From: Doryteuthis pealeii
Lineage: Eukaryota; Mollusca; Cephalopoda; Myopsida; Loliginidae
Assembly (NCBI GenBank): GCA_023376005.1
Contig: CM042157.1
Span: 90,330,987-90,394,986, forward strand
Length of the DNA: 64,000 nt
Reading direction: 5' to 3'
Shown: positions 56,440 to 64,000 of the stretch, one piece after another
Numbering within the stretch: position 1 is the first letter of the stretch
Layout of the letters: each line of letters opens with the position of its first letter
The notes under the pieces: generated by a model
The model's input: only the letters and a program-made list of their open reading frames with translations
Told to the model about the DNA's origin: nothing
Databases searched by the model: none
Made by a program: the position numbers and the translations under genes

Positions 56440-56700
56440 TACAATTCCTTTCCCAATCGAACACGCCACTCTAACTTCAAATAGCAGTCGTCCGATTTCA
56501 CTTGCCGTCCAAACACTTTTGCTCATTCGAATGCGCTTTTGCAAATTAGGATATACTTTATTTGGGTCTCTACTAACAATACCTCAGCTATGAGGAGGTA
56601 GCTAGTTTGAGTATCCGTAGCCGCTCGCCACAGGCCAAACATATCCTGATGCGCTTTATTTGTGGGGGCTGGGAATCCGCTTGTTCATAGGGCTGCCTTT
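56440..56700. other. GC-richer segment, unidentified
   Basis: About 260 bp with more CpG than its surroundings ('CCGTAGCCGCTCGCCACAGG', 'AGTCGTCCGATTTCACTTGC'). No ORF, repeat copy or terminal motif found in the window. Possibly an old LTR or other insertion. Confidence 0.3.
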
Positions 56701-56789
56701 CAGTTTTGTCTTTTAGAGAAAAGAACTTGATAGCAATTTACAAATTTGACTTACTAATTTATTACTATCTTATTATAATGGTTTGGTTT

Positions 56790-57013
56790 CTTTGTATAAT
56801 GGCATATCAACCTTTGTGGGTTATTTAATGCCAAAATCATCTTTTCTAGAAGAATTGTAATGGTACTTTTTAACCCATAACTGAGGGATGAGGAGGTTCA
56901 TGCCTTTCTAAAGGGGATTAGTCCAAAAGTGAATGCAATAGCTCGATTGGAGTTTGAACTCTCTTACTATGATGTTGCAGTCCAGCACTTGAGTCACTAC
57001 ACCATGCTCCCCC
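56790..57013 (-). mobile_element. SINE family 3 (tRNA head, family C-like tail)
   Basis: Minus strand: head 'GCATGGTGTAGTGACTCAAG' (A-box-like) and 'GAGTTCAAACTCC' (B-box-like), a short body, then a tail 'TTGGCATTAAATAACCCACA' + 'AAGGTTGATATGCC'. The tail matches the 3' end of the family C retroelements, implying that this SINE borrowed the family C 3' tail for mobilisation. No clear duplication. Confidence 0.7.
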
Positions 57014-57600
57014 CCCCCATTATAATGGAGATTATCTGTCTGCTTGTAGTTAAAACTACATCACCACTGACATCACAATTCTCTTAGTTATTACATTATA
57101 TTCTCAATGATTATTAAATAATCATTAATCTTAACATCTTATTTATTAACAATGTCTTTATTAAAGCCTAGCTGAGTTAGATTTGCCTCAAAACAGCCCA
57201 TGTTATTAATGCATTTATGATGAATGGTAAAAGTCAACAAAATCATCTAGAATTCAAAAGAAAAGCAATACATCAGGAATATTCTTGAGCATATGTTTCT
57301 TTGGTGACCAGGCAACATCTTTATAGATTGGATGTCAATTTTTCACTGATCTGCAATATTCATATATAGATATTGTACCGTTGGAATACCATTTATTCCA
57401 CATAACATTCTCTTAACAAAAAAAAAGTCAATTCTCTGAAAGATTGTAAAAGGCCCACAGAGCCATTCTTTACTGAGAAAGATAAAAAAAAAGCTATGGG
57501 TAGATAGAAATTATGAAGCTTCATCTAATATAGCAGTCCAAGATAATGGAACAAAATAGTAAATATGTTAATGCTGAAAATCAAAAATGTACTTTTAGAT

Positions 57601-57903
57601 TCAATTATTGTTAAGTTTCTGACCGCCATCCTTGGCCAGTTGAAAGTAAGCAAGTCCCGAACTATAGAATCCTTTGGTAAATGAATAAGTCCTAAGTTTT
57701 GGAATCCTACGTAGTGTCAAAAGGTTCAGTGATATAATCCTATGTTCTGTCGTCCACGAAGGCTCAAAGGCAATTGAGTGGCTAAGATCAGAACAGCCAG
57801 TATAAATAATAATATCAGCAGCAAAGCACTGCCAGTGGTTGGCCAATAAGTTGGTCAGATGATTATCGGTGAGTCCATAAGTAGAAGTGATCATTTGACA
57901 CAC
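57601..57903 (-). CDS. Unidentified 100-codon stop-free stretch, possible terminal exon
   Basis: A stop-free minus-strand frame with mixed, protein-like composition ('YGLTDNHLTNLLANHWQCFA', 'LLTLRRIPKLRTYSFTKGFY') and less AT bias than its neighbours. Upstream on the minus strand is a pyrimidine-rich stretch and an AG ('GGATATAAG', 57905-57913) that could be a 3' splice site; the frame ends at TAA (57601-57603). I do not recognise the protein, and no adjacent exon was found. It could be a last exon, a retroelement fragment or chance. Confidence 0.25.
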   Translation of the reverse strand: MCQMITSTYGLTDNHLTNLLANHWQCFAADIIIYTGCSDLSHSIAFEPSWTTEHRIISLNLLTLRRIPKLRTYSFTKGFYSSGLAYFQLAKDGGQKLNNN

Positions 57904-58571
57904 GGCTTATATCCAAAAAATGCCAGCAATTATAATTAAAAAAAAACAAAAAACAACAAAAAACCCTTGTCTATTTCATTTAGTTTATTCATAGGAATAA
58001 AACAATTTCTATTTTAAATTCAAAGGAAGTATACTCCATAAGAATCATAATGTACTGATTCTCCTCATAACATGTTTGACCTAAAAATGAAGTATGTGTT
58101 TTCCTGACTTCCCATCAAGTCAGGATTGATATGAAGTCATTTTTAGTGGGGAACCATGCACAAAAAATGCTTGGTCCCATTTGAATTCCCCTTCAGGAGC
58201 ACCTAACTTAAAAATAGAATCTAAAAGTGGAATAGGAAATAGTATGGAAACTATTTTTTACAGATCTTTGCTTCAACAGTTATTTATTGTGTACATATAA
58301 AAACTGATTTTACTTTATCATCAATTCTAAACAATTGCACCTTTTGTTTCAGATGTTAACTAGAGCAAATATAAGTATTAAGATTCTAATAATTTTCAAG
58401 CAATAGTATTTGTTTACTTACATAAATGTCTATATATGCTTTGTCTGTGTGTTAGTGTGTTTGTTTTTTGTTTGTTTGTTTGTTTTTTTTTTTGGTTTTT
58501 TTTGTGTTTTCTTGACCTGACTGTACTAGAAAAAAAGATTTTTTTTTTTTTGTTAATGTTTCTTCTTTTAA

Positions 58572-58800
58572 CTCTTAACATCCTTTTTTTTTTAAGTTCA
58601 GAGCCCCATTCCTATAAGGATTTATCAAAAGATGGCTAAAAATGGCTTTGCATCTAAAGTTACCTGTTATTTCACTTAAATCAAAGACCCCTAAATATGT
58701 TTAATATTACATTTTAAACAAAGGGTATTGTTTGGGGCATATTAGGAAAATGAATGTGACTTCTGTCCAGGCGGAATGAGGCGGTATAGGACATTAAGAG
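58572..58800 (+). mobile_element. TTAA-flanked MITE (family I), copy 3
   Basis: TTAA at 58568-58571 and 58801-58804; ends CTCTTAACATCC and GGACATTAAGAG. The interior matches 31115-31347, with a T-run expansion near 58585. It is immediately followed by a Helitron whose 5' TC starts at 58805. From 57910 to 58565 no feature is recognised apart from T-rich runs. Confidence 0.8.
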
Positions 58801-58804
58801 TTAA

Positions 58805-59105
58805 TCTATACATATATAAAGGGCAATTGGTATGTATGTATGTCCGGATGAAACTATGAAAATAAAACATTTAACAACAAAGTAAATATATATACATTGA
58901 ATATCACCGGTTCTTGCTTTTTGTGCAAAAATTAGAGAAGATTTGATTTATATTCAAAGATATTTAAAAATCAAGATATACATAGAAATAGCATTGAAAT
59001 TCTACTTATAAATGTGTAGCATTAATAAATCTCAAAAGTAAACAAATCAATATGCCAGGGTTTCCCCCCTCCTCTACCCAGGTGACACTGGGTAGCTACT
59101 TCTAG
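58805..59105 (+). mobile_element. Complete non-autonomous Helitron
   Basis: Starts TCTATACATATATAAAGG directly after A (58804). Ends with the hairpin CTACCCA-GGTGACAC-TGGGTAG (59074-59095), then CTACTT and CTAG (59102-59105), followed by T. TC start, 3' hairpin a few bases before CTAG and A/T insertion with no target duplication are the defining Helitron features. 301 bp with no Rep/helicase, so it relied on a source element elsewhere. Confidence 0.88.
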
Positions 59106-59167
59106 TAATAAAATAAAGTAATTTGAAGTTTCAGCACTGCAATATTCCTAATAAACTGTCCAACTCT

Positions 59168-59479
59168 CAATCTATATATTAATTCTCTTGTTCCTTAATC
59201 TTCCAACCATTATCATCTTGCAACACCCTCTGGTTAAAAATGAGACTGTCCAAATCATCCAAGATGAAATGCAATCTATATATTAATACTCTTGTTCCTT
59301 AATCTTCTGACCATTATCATTTTGCAACACCCTCTGGTTAAAAATGAGACTGTCCAAATCATCCAAGATGAAATGCAATCTATATATTAATACTCTTGTT
59401 CCTTAATCTTCTGACCATTATCATCTTGCAACACCTTCTGGTTAAAAATGAGACCGTCCAAATCTTCTAAGATTAAAGG
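59168..59479. repeat. 3 x 104-bp tandem repeat
   Basis: Units start at 59168, 59272 and 59376 with 'CAATCTATATATTAAT'. Each holds 'ACCATTATCAT' and 'CTCTGGTTAAAAATGAGAC'. Units 1-2 and 2-3 differ at only a few positions. Origin unknown. From 59480 to 60075 nothing is recognised. Confidence 0.92.
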
Positions 59480-60083
59480 CAAAAATGTAAATCCTGATTA
59501 TCTGATGTTGCTTAATCGCCCAATTCTTATTTCTTGAGTGTCATTACCTCAGCTAAATAATGGACCATTCCATTTTTATTATAAAGAAAGAAAGCAAAGA
59601 AAAAGGACATGCTACACAGAAGAATACAATAAGAAAGAAAAAAAAGATAGTGAGCATGTGGAAGCGATAATGCTAATATGTTTTAATCAAACATAATAAA
59701 AAGATGAAAAACAAGGGAAGAAAAAAGAGTGAGAGTTAATTCAAGATTATTTTACTTTTTACACATTGAACTATTTTCGCAATAACTCTTAAGTAAACAT
59801 ATCAAACGTAATAATTAAATTATCATACTGTGGTATATCCACAGATCCTGCTAGTACTTTATATTTCATTAAGTAGTGACATTTAGAAAACTCTTGTGTA
59901 TTTTATTCTAAACTGAAACTTAAGGATGCGGCTTTTTATACTGCTTTACAGTTAAATGTTCTTTAATCCAGATTTATGATAATATTCCTTATAATCCTTT
60001 TTTCTATTTGATTAAATCTCTTTTATCTGCCAATCACCTGCGCAATTAGCTCTTTGTTTGCTGGTTATTTACATTTACTAAGT

Positions 60084-60410
60084 CAGGGATCACCAAACTT
60101 TTTTCATGGTGGGCCGGATAATTGAAAAAATAATGGGTGCGGGCCACATTATTTTTGTTTTCAATACTTGCTAGCCAGAACGAAAGCTCTGAGAAAAAGA
60201 TGTAAAACAAAATTTATCTTTCCATGTTATATTCATGGATGAGTGGCGTAAGATGCACAAAAACAAATTTAACTAACATATTTATTTTCAAAACATTATC
60301 AAAGAACGCAACATTAGCAGAAAAGTTTAGTGAGATTTGTGAAACTGGATTCAAGTACCATTGGTGAGCCTGATAAAATGCCTTTGCGGGTCGTAGTGTG
60401 GTGACCCCTG
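60084..60410. mobile_element. hAT-type MITE
   Basis: 327 bp with ends CAGGGATCACCAAAC and GTAGTGTGGTGACCCCTG, typical CAGGGGTCACCA-type hAT termini, and an internal 'GGGCCGGATAATTGAAAAAA'. Flanks TACTAAGT (60076-60083) and GTCTAAGT (60411-60418) agree at 6 of 8 positions, fitting an aged 8-bp duplication. No transposase. Confidence 0.85.
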
Positions 60411-60460
60411 GTCTAAGTGAATCAGATATTCAACTCTTGCAAGTCTCTTTACATGTATTT

Positions 60461-60535
60461 GTCCTTAGTTTCTCTAATATAAAATGTCCTTAGTTTCTCT
60501 AATATAAAATGTCCTTAGTTTCTATAATATAAAAT
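60461..60535. repeat. 3 x 25-bp tandem repeat
   Basis: Three copies of 'GTCCTTAGTTTCTCTAATAT' + 'AAAAT'; the third has one change. Confidence 0.92.
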
Positions 60536-60544
60536 GAGGTTTAT

Positions 60545-60680
60545 GTTGCAACATGGTTTCCCTTGTGATCCACACACTTCTTCCATTGGTGTTGCAGTGC
60601 TTGGATCTCATTGCTAAAAAGTTAAACAGCAGATATGTCATCATATAAACTTTTCAGACCACTCTCCTAGTACAGATTTT
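60545..60680 (-). pseudogene. mariner transposase C-terminal fragment, copy 2
   Basis: Plus-strand 'TTGTGATCCACACACTTCTT' and 'GTTGCAGTGCTTGGATCTCA' match the coding relic at 55395-55555. Stops throughout. Confidence 0.55.
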
Positions 60681-60744
60681 GTCACTATATTTTATGATGA
60701 ATAGATGTTTTCCATAACATTTTAGGTTGATGTTCCATAGGTTA

Positions 60745-60905
60745 GTAGTTCCGTTCATGGCATCGCACAGGAACTACCACTTCAAGTCAGAGTGAATCTG
60801 GGAGTAATGACAATGAATGGATGACTCCATACTCCCCAGAGCACTAATGCTGGAACCTCACCACCAGATACAATTTAGTGTCATACCCAGGATATCCTTT
60901 TTAAC
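60745..60905 (-). mobile_element. Family C retroelement, old reversed fragment
   Basis: 'GGAACTACCACTTCAAGTCA' + 'GAGTGAATCTGGGAGTAATG' and 'GGAACCTCACCACCAGATAC' are diverged reverse complements of the family C 3' region. Older than the nearby plus-strand copy. Confidence 0.6.
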
Positions 60906-61069
60906 ATTTTTGTGGAATCAGGGATCTTACTTCTGCAAGAGATATAATCAATATCATCCTGCTGACATTAGTGAATGAAAAAGTGAGTCACCTCTGCTGG
61001 TGCAAATGCAGAGCCAATGGTGGTCACTATGTGGACTAATAGTATTTGTAGCTGAAAACATGCTCTCTC

Positions 61070-61323
61070 ATGTCCTGGGGATCACGTTAAACTCTCTGAT
61101 GGTGAGGTTCCAGGTTTGGGGAATGTGGAGCACCCCTTCATCACCATTGTTCCCTGGTCCACTCTGACCTGGAGTGGTATTACCTGTTAGGGTCCCATCT
61201 ATGGGTTAAATAGAAAAGCATGAGTTTATAAACAAAATTTTATTATGCATTAAGAATGAATTTATTTCACAACTTTGTCGGCATTAAATAACCCACTGAG
61301 GTTGATATGCCACAAAACAAACC
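61070..61323 (+). mobile_element. Family C retroelement, 5'-truncated copy 3
   Basis: 254 bp from 'ATGTCCTGGGGATCACGTTA' to the CAAAACAAACC tail, matching the last third of 4049-4656. Perfect 14-bp duplication AAACATGCTCTCTC at 61056-61069 and 61324-61337. Truncation at the 5' end with a long duplication is typical of target-primed reverse transcription. From 61340 to 62455 nothing is recognised. Confidence 0.88.
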
Positions 61324-62459
61324 AAACATGCTCTCTCTCTCTGTGTTATTGTGCTCCCTGGATCTGTATTAGTTTTCCAAGAAATGAATAGGAGGTATTG
61401 TTTTCAGAGCAAGTCTTTCTTTGTGACACAGAAGGGAAAGTTAGATTTATCTTTTAAGATAGCAAAGTACCACCAAAGATAATAGCTGTTAGGTGGTTTA
61501 TCTTTCTTTTTTTTTTCAATTACCCTAATATTTTCAAGTATTCAATTTTAAAATCAATGTCTAATCATTAATTAATTAAACTTATTGAATGTCATACTCT
61601 TTATAATCCTTTGTAATAATTTGTCATAAATAACAAAAAATGAAACATTTTCAGCCCTTTTGTTTAATGTTTAATTATATGTTAATGTTATTTTTTATGT
61701 ATCTATCTTGTTTATACATTATTATTATTAAACAGCCAAACTATGTGCAGAAAATCTCTTTCATATGACCTGATTTACAAGTATAAGTAGTGATAATGAT
61801 AGCCAATCTATTACCACAAATGAACTTAATGGATTATATAGGATTATCCCTTCAAAGTAGATTATCTTAATAGCATTTAATTTGCACTTATCTTTTTAGC
61901 AATAAAAATATTATGATTAAGACTTAAGATCTATTCTATTTTTTCATGCCCACTGATAATATTTATCTTTTTTTATTTATTTAAAATTTAATCTCACAAT
62001 ATCATTGAATTGTATGAATTGTTGTATGATATTTTTAGTAGCTCTTTAATTGAAGTATTAAGAAATTCTCAAATAATTTTAATATATCTGTTGTATCCGA
62101 GATGTAGGGATAACAGAAATGATAATAAAAACAGGGAAATTGTTAACAATAACAATACTTGTTTTATTTATTCTCACTGACAGGGAAATATAGTGGATGG
62201 TTTTGGATTAGAGTTCTGCTTGATGAGGATAAAAGTGTATGACCTGCTCGGTTCTGATCTGCTGTGCAGTCTGTTTTTCCCTCCTTTTTAGAGAGTCCAG
62301 TTCGATTCGTTAGGGGGAGATAACTCTCCCTAACAATATCTATAAAACTTGAATGTCATTGAAGGAAATAAAACCAGAGGAGATCTTAAGATAAATTTGT
62401 TGAAATATTGGACAAATATGATCAAAGGGAAAAATAAATAATTCTAATTGAGGGCTCCT

Positions 62460-63290
62460 GGCATAATGGTTGTCATAGTAGGAAGTGAATAGTTTGAACG
62501 AGACTGTTTGCATTTCACATGGTACTAATATTCCTGGGAAAATATGAGTCCAGCTATTCTCCCTCCAGTTATTGTTACGTACTGGCATCAAATTCTATAT
62601 GTTATATGGTGGATTCTTCAAACTCACGCTGCTAAATCGTGTATCTGTATACGTTGCGGGTATATATGGCCACGTGGCGAAGTATGTAGTAGCCAGACTT
62701 AAGAAACCACAACATGGGTATAGTAGGAGTTTTGACTTTATTTCTCTTCTCTGCTGTACGTGGTGGATGGCGAGCGTTGACAATGAAATGACTGAGGGTT
62801 GACAATGACTACTACTATTGAGATGACTGGTGAGGTAAAGGGGTGGCTGGTGGCGTCTCACCGCCCTTGGTCGCGATGGACTGTGTCGACGGTCGCTCCT
62901 TGTGCTCTGTCCGCTGTCTGGCTGACTTGTCGGCTTGAACCCTCAGGCCTTTTATATTGATAGGTACTCCTACGCATCTTTATCTTTTGATCTGATAACG
63001 GGCATTTGTTATATATTTCTTTATCTTCTCCCTGCTTCTTTGACCGGAAAGCCTCGCTTACGTTTTTTAACTTCTTTGTTCGCTTTTACTGGGGAAAAAG
63101 TCCTTTGTCATTTTTGTCGTCTTTTCTTTGTTTAATTTAATCGGAAATTCCTATTTCCGTTTGTACAATATACAACAATAACAACAGTAAAATAGTAGGA
63201 TAGATAGGGATCTTTAACCTTGTATAGTAACTGGCCTAGGAGAAGGAAAACTGAATTTAAACCAAACTTGAAGAGAGATGTGCTCTGCTA
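62460..63290 (+). mobile_element. SINE family 1 copy split by an LTR
   Basis: The 5' part, with an A-box-like 'GCATAATGGTTGTCATAG' and body to 'CTCCCTCCAGTTAT' (62572), continues at about 63187 with 'AAAATAGTAGGATAGATAGG' and 'CCTAGGAGAAGGAAAACTGA'. The 600-bp insert is the LTR at 62573-63177. Confidence 0.7.
62573..63177 (+). mobile_element. LTR family 2, solo copy inserted in a SINE
   Basis: 605 bp from TGTTACGTACTGGC to TATACAACA, homologous to 36778-37267 in its second half. Contains a TATA-like 'CTTTTATATTGATAGG' (about 62948-62963) followed by 'CTCCTACGCATC', a plausible promoter and start region. GC-rich relative to flanks. The flanking 5-mers do not match clearly. Open frames here are unrelated to retroviral proteins. 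Confidence 0.65.
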
Positions 63291-63975
63291 GCCCATTCTT
63301 GCTTAAGACTACATGAGTATCACAGCCACAACTAAACCAGGTAATAGAATGTCTTTTTATATCAATACAAAGCTTACAACCTTTTATTGTCCCAGAAATT
63401 GCCTTTTCCAGTCTTACTATAATTCTCCAAATCTTTATTGTCCATCTGTCTGGAACCAAATAATTCAAGTACAGCTAGAGCCACCAAATTATCTCTGATT
63501 ACTTAGGGGAAATCCCCTCACTAAAAATTTAGGGATTGTAATTTTCAAAAACTAATATGTTTAAAACCTGCTACTGGGTCCCATGGGTAATCAGAAAATA
63601 TACAATGTAAATATAATGCTAGATTGGACCCTTACATGTGTCAGTCAGGTTAATTAAAACAATGTTTACAGTGGCTATCCTAGCCTTCAGAAAAAGGGAG
63701 GGGCACTTGAGCTGGCAGGGACTCAAAGTACATGGGAGTAAAAAATGTTATTTTTATATTTTAAGTTGATTTTCAAGACCTTCATAAAATGATTTTAAAA
63801 TATCACTATACTACTTTATTAAATAAAGTACTACTAAATCAAACAATTTTCCTAAAAAGTAGTGGTAACTATGAGGTAGTTCACAAATAATCTTCACAAA
63901 AGATTTGAAAGCAGATTAATTCTGCAGTTATCATGGTGGCTATCAAATTTTTTTTTTCTTGTTTACTTAAACTTT

Positions 63976-64000
63976 TTCTTCTCTTTCTTTCTTTCTTTCT
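63976..64000. repeat. (CTTT)n microsatellite at window edge
   Basis: CTTT repeats running off the end of the window. From 63290 to 63975 no feature is recognised. Confidence 0.85.

Noticed and set aside
62572..62861. Small proteins on either strand
   Set aside because: Chance frames in the GC-rich LTR; not shared with the copy at 36778.
62573..63177. 5-bp target duplication for LTR family 2
   Set aside because: The flanking bases (GTTAT and ATAAC) are not a direct repeat; the boundary may be shifted or mutated.

Overview
The window looks like non-coding, repeat-dominated animal DNA: strongly AT-rich, full of poly(A)/poly(T), (AT)n, (CT)n and tetranucleotide runs, with no operon-like gene packing. 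Only decayed transposon reading frames and many short retroposons are recognisable. The mix of tRNA-derived SINEs, degraded RTE/CR1-like LINEs, mariner relics, Helitron ends and fold-back MITEs fits an invertebrate, most probably a cephalopod mollusc (octopus-like). That assignment rests on general resemblance and no database search was made. No complete host gene can be supported; one 100-codon stop-free stretch on the minus strand (57601-57903) is the only candidate host exon.

Layout. 0-10 kb: copies of tRNA-headed SINE family 1, a 31-bp minisatellite, a solo-LTR-like element with a 5-bp duplication (3235-3527), a 608-bp retroelement (family C) flanked by a 121-bp direct repeat (3928-4777), a SINE split by a second solo LTR (6228-6716), and a 24-bp minisatellite. 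10-20 kb: SINE and LINE relics, a mariner transposase relic, a long (CT)n tract, a second family C copy and a decayed LINE reverse transcriptase. 20-30 kb: a Helitron terminus, two large fold-backs (20047-20869 and 27488-28453), SINE family 2 nested in SINE family 1, another SINE 2 with a 14-bp target duplication, and a hammerhead-ribozyme motif (26138-26197, minus strand). 30-40 kb: TTAA-flanked and TA-flanked MITEs, a 1.2-kb inverted-repeat element carrying an unusual GC-rich, hairpin-dense 286-bp insert (34975-35260), a LINE coding relic split by an LTR, and a 532-bp MITE with a perfect 8-bp duplication. 40-50 kb: mariner relic, a 27-bp minisatellite open in several frames, a fold-back-family element with an internal minisatellite, a 308-bp near-perfect palindrome with a hammerhead-like motif in each arm, and about 700 bp of TCTA/TCTC repeat. 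50-64 kb: RTE and mariner relics, more fold-backs, a SINE sharing its 3' tail with family C, an intact short Helitron, a hAT-type MITE, a 3 x 104-bp tandem repeat and a second LTR splitting a SINE.

There is no visible pathway among these elements. The relationships are those of insertion history: LTR into SINE, SINE into SINE, LTR into LINE, Helitron immediately beside a MITE. The most notable signals are the hammerhead-like self-cleaving RNA motifs, the 121-bp target-site duplication and the unexplained GC-rich structured insert.
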